From assembly GCF_009761675.1 (NCBI RefSeq), contig NZ_QUZH01000026.1, forward strand, positions 1 to 64,000: a stretch of DNA of 64,000 nucleotides, written 5' to 3'. Below are positions 36,729-44,967 of the stretch, one piece after another. The notes under the pieces are model-generated. The model ran no database searches. It saw only the letters and a program-made list of their open reading frames with translations, and had not been told where the DNA came from. Made by a program: the position numbers and the translations under genes. Source of the stretch: Bhargavaea sp. CC-171006 (lineage in GTDB: Bacteria > Bacillota > Bacilli > Bacillales_A > Planococcaceae). The stretch's first letter is position 1; each line of letters begins with the position of its first letter.

Positions 36729-37211
36729 ATGCCAAACACAGATTGGTCAAGGCTAAATCGTCTTCAATTGGGAAGATACGCTGAGTACTTCGCGAAGATG
36801 GAGTTTGCTTCGTATGGTCTGGAAGTATTCACGACTGAAGTGGATGACCGGGGCATTGATTTCGTCATCAAAGATCAGAATGGGCGATTTTGTGAGGTTC
36901 AGGTCAAGTCGCTCAGGAGTCTGGGCTATACTTTTATGCGGAAGGTATATTTTGATATCAGGAACGAAAATCTTTATCTAGCCTTACTACTATTCGAAAG
37001 TGGGCGATTGCCTGACATCTATTTGATACCTGCACGGGTCTGGAAAGAGCCCAATCCAATTTTTGTGGACAGGAATTATGATGGACCAGGACAGAAAAGC
37101 GCCCCGGAATATGGCATCAATTTATCGCAAAAAAATTATCCTTTGCTTGAACCATTTAAGTTTGAACATGTTATTGGTGCGTTTTTGAAATCAATCAGTC
37201 ACGAAAGATAA
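36729..37211 (+). CDS. DUF4365-like PDDEXK protein
   Basis: A 160-residue soluble protein. LGRYAEYFAKMEFASYGLEV, then TEVDDRGIDFVIKD and CEVQVKSLRS give the pattern G-x2-AE ... D-D-x-G-I-D ... Q-V-K seen in DUF4365 and related restriction-endonuclease-like domains. Catalytic candidates are the Asp of GIDFVI and the E-x-Q-x-K of CEVQVK. It follows the nuclease-like gene by 36 bp and is probably cotranscribed. Such domains occur in restriction, mobile-element and DNA-repair proteins. No methylase or helicase partner is present here, so the role is unknown. Confidence 0.65.
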   Translation: MPNTDWSRLNRLQLGRYAEYFAKMEFASYGLEVFTTEVDDRGIDFVIKDQNGRFCEVQVKSLRSLGYTFMRKVYFDIRNENLYLALLLFESGRLPDIYLIPARVWKEPNPIFVDRNYDGPGQKSAPEYGINLSQKNYPLLEPFKFEHVIGAFLKSISHER

Positions 37212-37527
37212 ATCTTCCTCTTAGTTTCGTATCGAAGCATTGATAAAAAAAACAAAGGGTACTGAGCGAACAACTGAATACCTTCTGAAAGGTAGCATAT
37301 CACCGGCATTCGTGCCGGTTTTTTGTTTATTCGAGACAGGACTTCTTCGGGCCCTGACCTCTGTTGATAAATAAGGAATAGAGAGGTAATCACAGAAAAT
37401 TGGAGAAGCAACTATGTCTTCCGGGGCAATTTTTCTGGGTAGGTGATTTGGTAGGAGTTCAAGTTTCGAGTAGCGAAATATAGTAGAAGCGTTGGAAAAT
37501 ATTTCGTTTGAAAAGGGGCAATATCAA
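37212..37527. other. Intergenic gap before the PucR regulator
   Basis: Holds the terminator at 37302-37325. I see no further gene, clear sigma-A promoter or repeat in the remaining sequence. Confidence 0.6.
37302..37325 (+). terminator. Intrinsic terminator
   Basis: Stem ACCGGCA / TGCCGGT with a stable TTCG loop, followed by TTTTTG. Ends the nuclease-like gene pair. Confidence 0.9.
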
Positions 37528-39096
37528 ATGATCACGGTAGACCAAATTGCTCATGAGCTTGAAAAAGCAGACGTTTCTCTTATAGCAGGCCATGAAGGAC
37601 ATGACCGAGAGATTCGATATGTAACCGCGATCGAGCTTAAGGAGAGGACTTCACGGATTCAGGAGAATGGATTGCTGCTCTCCACCTTCCATGCGTTTGA
37701 AAACGCTGAAGAAATTACAGATCATCTCCATTGGTTGGTTGAGGTCGGAGTGTCTGCAATTGGCTTTCATACATCAGTTTATCCGGACATTCCAGAACAG
37801 GTAAAGCGATTTGCCGATGATTACGGTCTGCCTGTTTTCCTGATACCAGCCGAAGTACCGTATAACCTGATATTTGAACTGTATAACCGAATGCGACAGG
37901 AAATCAGGGACGAGGCCAGGGAACGGGTCGGCCGGTTAAATAACCTGCTGATCGAATCAATTCTGTCCAGACGAAGCCTGAGAGTAATTATTGAAATGAT
38001 TGGAGAGTATTCGGGAGGGGATGTAGTCTTCTGGATGGATTCGGACCTTGAAATGTTGGAACAGTGGTCGGGCCGGCAGGTTAAGCGAGAAGCAGTTCAC
38101 TCACTTGCAGGGACCATCCAATCCGCAAACATACAGCTTCGGGAATCGCGGATCAGAAATGAGACTTACCGTCTGCCTGGTGATTCCGGTTCAGGCTGCC
38201 TGGTCATTTACCCGATTTCCTCTGATACCGGATTTGGCGGTTATATGGCTTTCCATTTCAACCAGGAACAGGACGCACCCGAACAAGGACTCATGGATGA
38301 AATGATTCGGACAGCATCCAAGATTCTCATGTCAGATGTGTATAATCCGGACAAACAGGAACGCAGGGAAATCATCAGCATCCTGGATAAGCTATTGTCA
38401 GGCGAGACGGCATCCCATTTGGTTCAGGAGCTTCCGCTTGTGGGAGAACAGATGTATCAAGTGGTCCTCATCGAATCTGCCAAGCAGGATGATACCGGAT
38501 TGTTGGAGAGGAACAGCCGGTGGGCGGATATGCAGGCTGAACAGTCAGCGGATCGATTCATCCTATTTCCGCCTTTGATTCGTGATGATCGTCTGGTGCT
38601 GCTGATCAGGGCGGATACTCCACTTCATTTATGGAAAGTGAACCTGCCTGAAAACGAGCATCTGCTGGTGGGGATCAGTGACAGAGCGAAACTGTCGGAC
38701 GCCTCATCCTATCGCCGCTTATATGGGCAGTCGGAAATTATTCTCAGGCTGTGTAGGAAAAACGGGCTTGGATACGCGGAATGGGGACAAATGGGTATTG
38801 AGAAGGTGGCTGTGTTTCTGGAAGGGGAGAGTCTGTTCCAAGGTTTTGCAGACCAGCTTTTACAGCCGCTGATCGAGTACGACCGCGAGAGGAATACAGA
38901 TCTTGTTGGGACGCTCCGAGTCTACCTGGACAATTTCTTTAATTTGAAGAAAACCGGTGAAGAACTATTCATCCATCCGAACACAGTGAAGTACAGACTC
39001 GAAACCATTCGTGGATTGCTTCCTGTTAATCTTGAAGATTCATCCATCTACGCATTATTGGTATTGGCCTACCGGTCTTATGGGGATCACCCGTAA
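37528..39096 (+). CDS. PucR family transcriptional regulator
   Basis: A 522-residue regulator from ATG 37528, 9 nt after AAGGGG. The N-terminal PucR domain (ITVDQIAHELEKADVSLIAG, then GLPVFLIPAEVPYNLIFEL) is followed by a middle GGDEF-like module and a C-terminal helix-turn-helix (LYLDNFFNLKKTGEELFIHPNTVKYRLETI is spread over residues about 460-495). The founding member activates purine catabolism genes in Bacillus subtilis; others control amino acid and amine use. It is placed just upstream of the symporter, amidohydrolase and creatinase-like genes and probably activates them. Confidence 0.88.
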   Translation: MITVDQIAHELEKADVSLIAGHEGHDREIRYVTAIELKERTSRIQENGLLLSTFHAFENAEEITDHLHWLVEVGVSAIGFHTSVYPDIPEQVKRFADDYGLPVFLIPAEVPYNLIFELYNRMRQEIRDEARERVGRLNNLLIESILSRRSLRVIIEMIGEYSGGDVVFWMDSDLEMLEQWSGRQVKREAVHSLAGTIQSANIQLRESRIRNETYRLPGDSGSGCLVIYPISSDTGFGGYMAFHFNQEQDAPEQGLMDEMIRTASKILMSDVYNPDKQERREIISILDKLLSGETASHLVQELPLVGEQMYQVVLIESAKQDDTGLLERNSRWADMQAEQSADRFILFPPLIRDDRLVLLIRADTPLHLWKVNLPENEHLLVGISDRAKLSDASSYRRLYGQSEIILRLCRKNGLGYAEWGQMGIEKVAVFLEGESLFQGFADQLLQPLIEYDRERNTDLVGTLRVYLDNFFNLKKTGEELFIHPNTVKYRLETIRGLLPVNLEDSSIYALLVLAYRSYGDHP

Positions 39097-39218
39097 GGCT
39101 GGTTTTGTTGATGACAGACAAATTCATTAGATATGTTTGTGGATGGCTCACATGGTGATTTGGTTGTTTACATTATAAGATTTAATTATTCAATATTATC
39201 AGTAATTTGCGAGGGGGA

Positions 39219-39235
39219 TGGAAAGCGCTTTCTAA
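39219..39235. promoter_or_regulatory. Cre-like box upstream of the symporter operon
   Basis: GGAAAGCGCTTTCT is a near-palindromic cre-type site 46 bp upstream of the symporter ATG. Confidence 0.65.
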
Positions 39236-39280
39236 CTGGGGTAATGAAGGGACCATAATTAAGATAAGGGGTGAACGAGA

Positions 39281-40693
39281 ATGAGCATCTATCTGGTTGC
39301 AGTCGTTATTTATCTGATTCTGATGGCACTGATCGGCGTCTACTTCGCCAAAAGTTCAATCAAGAACAGTGATGACTTCATGGTGGCGGGAAGAAGCCTG
39401 CCGCTGTGGATTGTCATCGGGACGCTTCTCGCGACTTTCGTCGGTTCCGGCACCGTTGTCGGCGGGGCCAGTTTTATCTATCAATACGGTCCATTTGCGG
39501 CCATCTTTAACTTATCCGGCGGGTTTGTCGGTGCGTTCATCTTATACCTGATTGCCAGCAAGGTCCGGCAAAGTGAGATGTATACGGTTCCGCAACTGCT
39601 TGAAAAAAGATTTGGCACAGCTACGCGAGTTATTGCTTCAGTTTTTATTCTGCTGGCTTACGTCGGAATCACTGCTTACCAGTTTACCGGAGGCGCGTAT
39701 GTCCTGCAGCTGACTACAGGGATGCCGCTTGAAGTAGGAGCGATTGTCATGTGTGCGCTGGTCATTTTCCTGACGATGAGCGGCGGGCTTTTCTCGGTTG
39801 CTTATTCGGATGCGCTGGGTGCGGTGCTGATTCTGATCGGGTTTATCATCGGGATTCCGTTTGCCCTGAATGCAGCGGGAGGGTTCAGCGGACTTGCGGA
39901 GGCTCTGCCGGCAGTGACGAAGACATGGAACGGCGGCCTGTCCATTCCGCAGCTGCTAGGCTTCTTCCTTCCTCTGTTCCTGCTGGTGCTGGGGGACCAA
40001 AATATGTACCAGCGGTTTGCTGCAGCAAAAGATGAGCTCACGGCCAAGCGTTCAGTGCTTGGGTTTATTGCAGGTAACGCGCTTGTCGTCAGCCTCGTCA
40101 TCATGATGGCGACAACAGCCATTGTGCTGTTTCCGACCATTTCACCGGATGCCGCAATCCTGACTGTCGCAATCGAAGGAGTTCCGGTTGCAATCGGCGT
40201 ACTGATCCTTTGCGCTTCGGTCGCTTTTCTGATCACGACGGCCACTTCTTATCTGCTTTCCGCATCCGGCAATATAGTGTACGACCTCGTGCAACGTTTC
40301 AGCAAAAAAGAGCTTCCGGAACAAAAGCTGCTCTGGCTGAACCGGGGTACCGTGCTCGGACTTGGTGTATTTGCATACGTGCTTGGCCAATTCTTCCCAA
40401 GTGTCCTGGCGATCCAGATGTACTCGTATACGATGTATGGCGCGGCCATTACACCGGCGATCATCGCGACGCTGTTGTGGAAGAAGGCGACCACGGCGGG
40501 CATCATGAGCTCCATTATTGTCGGAGGATCGGCCACGATGTTCTGGGAGCTGGTGCTCAACCGGCCGTTTGACTGGAACAGTGTGCTGTTCGCGCTTCCG
40601 CTTTCTGTGATCACACTGGTTGTCGTAAGCCTGGCAACACAAAAGAAAGGGGCAAGCCTGACGCTCGGCAACAAGAATCTGAATATGGAGTAA
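39281..40693 (+). CDS. Sodium:solute symporter (SSS family)
   Basis: A 470-residue membrane protein with about 13 helices. SIKNSDDFMVAGRSLPLWIV near the N-terminus, GTVVGGASFIYQYG and the helix GLFSVAYSDALGAVLILIG match the SSS family (relatives of PutP and PanF), which couples Na+ entry to uptake of amino acids, carboxylates or sugars. It opens an operon with the amidohydrolase (12 bp gap) and the M24 protein. Its cargo is probably an amide or dipeptide-like substrate of those hydrolases. Confidence 0.88.
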   Translation: MSIYLVAVVIYLILMALIGVYFAKSSIKNSDDFMVAGRSLPLWIVIGTLLATFVGSGTVVGGASFIYQYGPFAAIFNLSGGFVGAFILYLIASKVRQSEMYTVPQLLEKRFGTATRVIASVFILLAYVGITAYQFTGGAYVLQLTTGMPLEVGAIVMCALVIFLTMSGGLFSVAYSDALGAVLILIGFIIGIPFALNAAGGFSGLAEALPAVTKTWNGGLSIPQLLGFFLPLFLLVLGDQNMYQRFAAAKDELTAKRSVLGFIAGNALVVSLVIMMATTAIVLFPTISPDAAILTVAIEGVPVAIGVLILCASVAFLITTATSYLLSASGNIVYDLVQRFSKKELPEQKLLWLNRGTVLGLGVFAYVLGQFFPSVLAIQMYSYTMYGAAITPAIIATLLWKKATTAGIMSSIIVGGSATMFWELVLNRPFDWNSVLFALPLSVITLVVVSLATQKKGASLTLGNKNLNME

Positions 40694-40705
40694 GGAGAAG
40701 GGGTT

Positions 40706-41920
40706 TTGACGGTGGAATATATCATTTCTAACGTACGTCTGCTGTTTGGGGAAGAGCTGGAGCTGGTTGAAAACCGGGCAGTATGGGTGAAGGATGGAAT
40801 CATCCAGGATGTGATCGAGGATTCGGAAATACCTGAAGGGCTTCTTGTCTATGACGGACGCGGCCATCTGCTCATGCCGGGACTGATCGACCTCCATATC
40901 CACATGATGTGGGACGGCACCGCCGATCCCGTGGCAACCCTTGAATCGGAAGGGTACGAGCAGATGCTGATTCGGGCGGTGTCTAACTGCAGGCATTACC
41001 TGGAACATGGAATCACCACTGTGCGTGACATCGGTTCCGTTGATGATATCGCGCTGCATGTGGCCAAAAGCATCCGGCGAGGGCTGGTTCCGGGACCGGA
41101 TGTGATTGCGAGCGGGAAGACGCTGACGATGACCGGCGGGCATGACCCGTTCTGGGCACGGTTTGTGGACGGGAAAGATGAAGCGCTGAAAGGTGTCCGT
41201 GAGCAGATTTACAAGGGTGCCCAGGTCATCAAGGTAAGTGCGACCGGTGGGGCATACGGACGTGATGAAGGGGAACAGGTCGGCCATTCCGAGCTGAACC
41301 TCGAGGAACTGCAGATCATCGCTAATGAGGCGCACCGCTTCGGGCTTAAGGTGGCTTCCCATGCGATAGGAAGAGATGGCATTCGGAACTCACTGCTGGC
41401 CGGCATCGATACGATCGAGCATGGGCACTACCTTGATGACGAGCTGGTGGAACTGATGAAAGAACGCGGAGCGGCATGGATCCCAACCCTGCATGTATAC
41501 CAACAGCTTGCATCCATGAAAGAAATACCCGCATATGCTAAGGAAAAGGCGAGGGAAATCACAGAAGTCCATGCAGCGGCATTCAGAAAATACTTTGAGA
41601 GCGGCGTCCTGGTCGGGGCGGGCTCCGACGCGGGTTCGCCGGGCACTTCCCATCACGCATTAAAAGACGAACTGTATGCGATGCATGAGCTGGTGCCTGA
41701 TACGAAAGCTGTGCTGAAAACCGCCACGGTAAATGCCGGCGAGATTTTGGGGTTAAATGTCGGAAAGATTGAAAAGGGATGCAAGGCCGATCTTCTGATG
41801 GTGGCGGGCAATCCGCTGGAAAGCCTCTCCCATCTTGAAAAGGTCAAGCAGGTCATTGTGGACGGAGAGATTGTGGTCAATCACGGCCTTTCTGGAACAC
41901 CGGAACTGGAAACGGTATAA
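40706..41920 (+). CDS. Metal-dependent amidohydrolase, prolidase/imidazolonepropionase-like
   Basis: A 404-residue amidohydrolase superfamily enzyme; TTG 40706 or GTG 40712 both have AAGGRG-like sites. Metal ligands are visible: HIH in DLHIHMMWDG near residue 66, the carboxylated lysine in GAQVIKVSATGG near 176, His in ASHAIG near 217 and in IEHGHYL near 240, and Asp in GAGSDAGSP near 310. This COG1228-type group includes Xaa-Pro and other Xaa-amino-acid dipeptidases and N-acyl amino acid hydrolases. It is paralogous to the protein at 58209-59444. Confidence 0.87.
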   Translation: MTVEYIISNVRLLFGEELELVENRAVWVKDGIIQDVIEDSEIPEGLLVYDGRGHLLMPGLIDLHIHMMWDGTADPVATLESEGYEQMLIRAVSNCRHYLEHGITTVRDIGSVDDIALHVAKSIRRGLVPGPDVIASGKTLTMTGGHDPFWARFVDGKDEALKGVREQIYKGAQVIKVSATGGAYGRDEGEQVGHSELNLEELQIIANEAHRFGLKVASHAIGRDGIRNSLLAGIDTIEHGHYLDDELVELMKERGAAWIPTLHVYQQLASMKEIPAYAKEKAREITEVHAAAFRKYFESGVLVGAGSDAGSPGTSHHALKDELYAMHELVPDTKAVLKTATVNAGEILGLNVGKIEKGCKADLLMVAGNPLESLSHLEKVKQVIVDGEIVVNHGLSGTPELETV

Positions 41921-41944
41921 AACATTAAAAAAGGCGGGATCTGA

Positions 41945-43099
41945 ATGAATACAGAAAAACGGGTACAAAAATTGCGCGAAGTGATGGACGCTAAGGGAAT
42001 CGATGTATCGGTCATCTTCAATTTTGAAAATCAGTATTATTTCAGCGGATTAAAGGCAATTACCTATTCCAGGCCGATTGTGCTGCTGGTGGACAAGAAG
42101 AAAACGACAATGATCATTCCATCTCTTGAGGAGGAGCATGCCAAGGCGAAAACGAATGTCGATGAACTGTATGTCTATCATGAAGTAAAGTCGAAAACTG
42201 GGCAGGGAGAGTCCTACACGGAGCATTTCAACACGATCCTATCGAGCTACCCGAAAGGTACGGTAATCGGGGCAGAGTTCGCTTCCTTCTCTGTGAAGTT
42301 GGAGCAGATCGCACATAAGCACGGAGCGGAACTGGTCAGCATCGACCAGGAAATCGTAGACATGCGGGCGGTCAAGGATGAGGAGGAAATGGCCATGATC
42401 GCGGAATCCGGCCGCCTCGTCAGCCTCGCGCTCAAGCATTCTCTTGAGAATGCAGCTGCCGGAATGTCCGAAATTGAAATGGATCAGTTCGGGACACATG
42501 CCTTGTTCAATGAAGTGGCGGAATGTCATCCAAACGCGACGCTCGACTACTTCGTCATGTCTCCGTCCGGTGTTGAACGCACCAACATGCCGCATGTTTT
42601 CTCCAACACCCGCCAGCTGGAAGAGCAGGACATCATCATCCACAGCCGTCAGGTCGGTCTTAATGGCTACCGTGCAGAGTGCGAGCGGACCTTCTTTATC
42701 GGCCGCCCGACGGACAAGCAGAAAGACGCCTTCAAAGTTGCGGTGGAGGCCCAGGCAGCTGCTCTCGATTTCATTAAGGTCGGCGTCACGGCAAAAGAGG
42801 TCAATGAAGTCGCACGCAAAGTGATAGAAAAAGCGGGTCTCGAACCGTATGTCAACCACCGTACTGGCCACGGCATCGGTATTGGTCTCCACGAAGAACC
42901 GTCACTCCGATACGACAATGATCTGGTCCTGAAGCCTGGCATGGCTTTCTGCGTGGAACCGGGCATCTATATCCCTGAAGTCGGCGGCTTCCGCCATTCG
43001 GACACGGTCATTCTGAAGGAAAACGGAACAGAACTGATTACGGAATATCCAAGTGATTTGGAGTCGTTGGTGTTTGATGGGGTGAAGACAGGCGTTTAA
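41945..43099 (+). CDS. Creatinase-like M24 family hydrolase lacking the metal site
   Basis: A 384-residue pita-bread-fold protein. Prolidase-type M24 enzymes need D-D-H-E-E to hold two metals. Here the first Asp is Ser234, the second Glu245 and the last Glu is Ser352; only His309 and Glu338 remain. The residues used by metal-free creatinase are kept instead: His217 (NMPH), Glu247 (ECERTFF) and Glu338 (CVEPG). It may therefore hydrolyse a C-N bond in a creatine-, guanidino- or ectoine-like compound. Last gene of the symporter-amidohydrolase operon. An ordinary aminopeptidase assignment is less likely. Confidence 0.8.
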   Translation: MNTEKRVQKLREVMDAKGIDVSVIFNFENQYYFSGLKAITYSRPIVLLVDKKKTTMIIPSLEEEHAKAKTNVDELYVYHEVKSKTGQGESYTEHFNTILSSYPKGTVIGAEFASFSVKLEQIAHKHGAELVSIDQEIVDMRAVKDEEEMAMIAESGRLVSLALKHSLENAAAGMSEIEMDQFGTHALFNEVAECHPNATLDYFVMSPSGVERTNMPHVFSNTRQLEEQDIIIHSRQVGLNGYRAECERTFFIGRPTDKQKDAFKVAVEAQAAALDFIKVGVTAKEVNEVARKVIEKAGLEPYVNHRTGHGIGIGLHEEPSLRYDNDLVLKPGMAFCVEPGIYIPEVGGFRHSDTVILKENGTELITEYPSDLESLVFDGVKTGV

Positions 43100-43178
43100 G
43101 AACGATTGTTAAAGAGTTTTTCAGAAAGAGCGCGCAACAAAGCTGTTTTGGATGCTATGAAAAAGTATAAATAATGGA

Positions 43179-43213
43179 AGACCGCCTGGAGAGTAAGACT
43201 TTCTGGGCGGTCT
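43179..43213 (+). terminator. Terminator, copy of the 35581 hairpin
   Basis: AGACCGCC / GGCGGTCT with a 19-nt inner part, followed by TTTGTATTTG. It ends the symporter-M24 operon and begins the duplicated segment. Confidence 0.75.
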
Positions 43214-43228
43214 TTGTATTTGAAGTAT

Positions 43229-43290
43229 GAGTAGTTACCCTGGAGGGATGAGTTGTTACCTAGATTGAATGATTACATTCTTTGGGAATG
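43229..43290 (+). repeat. 21-bp-period repeat, two to three units
   Basis: Units at 43229 (GAGTAGTTACCC...) and 43250 (GAGTTGTTACCT...), then GATTACATTCTTTGGGAATGA. The same motif family occurs at 5442, 35631 and 60958-61163. Confidence 0.6.
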
Positions 43291-43335
43291 ATATAGTTAA
43301 ATGACTATTTCTCTTTCTGCTCGGGAGGTATCCAT

Positions 43336-43481
43336 ATGTACAAAACAGCAACGGCACAGCAATTAAGTTCCATTCAACGACTTTTTCGGATATTGCTTAT
43401 AAAGAAAGTGATATCGAAGAATTGTTGCGCAAAAATATCGATATGATATCAGATGAAGAGGAGTCCATGCTGATTAATTGA
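43336..43481 (+). pseudogene. Truncated copy of the NucS/DUF91-like gene
   Basis: Near-identical to 35718-35855, including the GCTCGGGAGGTAT ribosome binding site. A one-base deletion soon after TACAAAA shifts the frame. Homology ends at GAGTCCATGCTGATT, where the intact gene continues with GTCGG and this copy runs into a stop. Only the first roughly 45 codons are present, so it is non-functional. Confidence 0.85.
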
Positions 43482-43527
43482 AAAATAAAAACAGCGAATT
43501 CATGTTAGTCCGACAGGAGGTTCAACT

Positions 43528-44523
43528 ATGGGGATCAATAAAAGGTTTCTGGCCGGACTGGTTGGTGCCTCCTTGGTTATTGGCGGGTGCAGCCACTTTG
43601 CATCTGGAAAAGACGAAGTTGTTGAAGATGCAGATTCAAGATCCGGCCTAGAAGCAGGCGGAGGAGAACAAGACGTGACATCTTCAAATACAAACAGCGA
43701 TAAGCAGAATGCCTATGAAAAAGAAAACTTCGTTAGAGTACAAGATTATACCGGCGAGGGCTACGAATTACGGGATGCCAATCAAGAGATTGAAAAGGCG
43801 GCAAGGGCTGCATCCGAACAAATTGAAAACGCAGTTTCCGCTTTCTTTATGAAAAAATACAAAACGGAAATAACCGTTACGAACATTGTCGGTGCACGGG
43901 ATGCTGCAACTGTTTATGTAGAGTCGGTGGCGGACCCGCATTTCTATACATATGCCATCGTTCCTTATGACTTTTCAACCGGGACAATGAGAACGGATGA
44001 TGTATGGACCCAGGAAGGTCAAGTGGAAATTGCACTATATGGTTGGCTTTATGCAAAAGCATACCCGGAACAATTCACCAAGCTGAATCAATTTCTTGAA
44101 GGGTTTGTTAACTCTAATCCTGTGACCGGTTTGACTGCTGAAGCCGTTTCAAAGGTAAAGGGGAGCGGTTTCTCGAATGTTTATTATCTCGTCAGCCCCT
44201 TCGGGCTGGCTTTTGAAGATGCTTTGAAACTCTATTTGAAAAATCCGCAAGTGTCTGTAGAGCAAATCCGGCAAGTATTAGAAGAAACAGGTTATGATGC
44301 GAAGCACGTATCATTTGGGATTACCTTGTATATGGAAGAAGAAGCGGCACCGGATCCAGATATAATCGATTCGCTTTCATCAGGGATCAATGAATTAACC
44401 GGAATTCCTATTGGTGCATACTCGCTGAATCTTAACGATAATTATATCGACAAGCGGAGAGCCAGCGGAAACAAAGAAAATAGTATAGATCTCACTTGGC
44501 CTAATGAAATTATTAAAGAATGA
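43528..44523 (+). CDS. DUF1672-type putative lipoprotein
   Basis: A 331-residue protein with a lipoprotein signal: positive MGINKRF start, hydrophobic stretch, and lipobox VIGGC (Cys21). A Ser/Asn/Gly-rich linker follows. The mature region (FVRVQDYTGEGYELRDANQEI, later YAIVPYDFSTG and EIALYGWLYAKAYPEQF) matches the DUF1672 lipoproteins of Bacillus and Staphylococcus. These sit on the outer face of the membrane; their function is unknown. Monocistronic, with ACAGGAGG before the ATG and a strong terminator downstream at 44621. Confidence 0.8.
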   Translation: MGINKRFLAGLVGASLVIGGCSHFASGKDEVVEDADSRSGLEAGGGEQDVTSSNTNSDKQNAYEKENFVRVQDYTGEGYELRDANQEIEKAARAASEQIENAVSAFFMKKYKTEITVTNIVGARDAATVYVESVADPHFYTYAIVPYDFSTGTMRTDDVWTQEGQVEIALYGWLYAKAYPEQFTKLNQFLEGFVNSNPVTGLTAEAVSKVKGSGFSNVYYLVSPFGLAFEDALKLYLKNPQVSVEQIRQVLEETGYDAKHVSFGITLYMEEEAAPDPDIIDSLSSGINELTGIPIGAYSLNLNDNYIDKRRASGNKENSIDLTWPNEIIKE

Positions 44524-44620
44524 AGGGAACAATGCGATAAGAAAAAGGGGGCAAAGGAGATTGAGGAACGAGTACGGAGAGGAAATAATTGAATATATTT
44601 TTGAGGCCATTCTTCAGCAA

Positions 44621-44656
44621 AGAGACCTTGCGGACATTGCAGTCCGCAAGGTCTCT
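44621..44656. terminator. Strong intrinsic terminator
   Basis: A 15-bp perfect stem AGAGACCTTGCGGAC / GTCCGCAAGGTCTCT, 6-nt loop, then TTTTTG. Confidence 0.88.
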
Positions 44657-44685
44657 TTTTGAAGGTGATGATCTGAAAGGGTGTA

Positions 44686-44870
44686 TCAACCCCCAATCTC
44701 ATTCCTCCCACTCGAACTCGGGATATTCAGCTCTTCCCTATACTTCGCAATGGTCCGCCTTGAGACGGTAATGCTGTGTTCATCCTTTATCAGATTGACC
44801 AGCTTTTGGTCCGACAGGGGCTTCGGTTTGTTCTCTTATAGCACATAATCCTTGAGCAACGACTTATTAA
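44686..44870 (-). pseudogene. C-terminal fragment of sigma-54 (rpoN)
   Basis: The minus strand reads SLLKDYVL, a stop, then ENKPKPLSDQKLVNLIKDE...SRRTIAKYREELNIPSS and a natural stop. PLSDQ and the RpoN box (here SRRTIAKYRE, usually ARRTVAKYRE) are signatures of the last 60 residues of sigma-54, which recognise the -24 element. The in-frame stop and the lack of any upstream part make it a decayed fragment. The two sigma-54 promoters in this window therefore need an intact rpoN elsewhere. Confidence 0.85.
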
Positions 44871-44890
44871 TTAAAGGTGATGGCTATCCG

Positions 44891-44920
44891 TTAACTAATT
44901 ATCTGAAAATTTGGTATGAT
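44891..44920 (+). promoter_or_regulatory. Candidate promoter of the second sigma-54 activator
   Basis: TTAACT, 18 nt, then TATGAT with an upstream TGG, an extended -10 arrangement, about 48 bp before the activator ATG. Confidence 0.45.
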
Positions 44921-44967
44921 AGATAAGGATAAATGTCTGGGCTTGGCTTGTGACAGGGGGAGAAACT

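Larger units (their letters stand above)
43100..43527. other. Intergenic gap with duplicated remnants
   Basis: Contains a terminator (43179), 21-bp-family repeats (43229-43290) and the truncated nuclease-gene copy (43336). Between 43115 and 43172 a short frame reads ERARNKAVLDAMKKYK before a stop, possibly the end of a lost gene. Confidence 0.55.
44524..44967. other. Gap before the second sigma-54 activator
   Basis: Holds the terminator at 44621, the rpoN fragment on the minus strand at 44686-44870 and the activator promoter near 44891-44920. Confidence 0.6.

Noticed and set aside
35718-37211. Restriction-modification system
   Set aside because: Both genes look nuclease-like, but no methyltransferase or specificity gene is present, so the label is not supported.
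40142-41362. A 406-codon minus-strand frame opposite the symporter and amidohydrolase
   Set aside because: It spans the junction of two real genes and has shadow-type composition; no domain is recognisable.
43115-43172. Short frame ERARNKAVLDAMKKYK after the M24 gene
   Set aside because: Too short to assign, with no start codon or ribosome binding site; at most the tail of a lost gene, so mentioned only within the gap entry.
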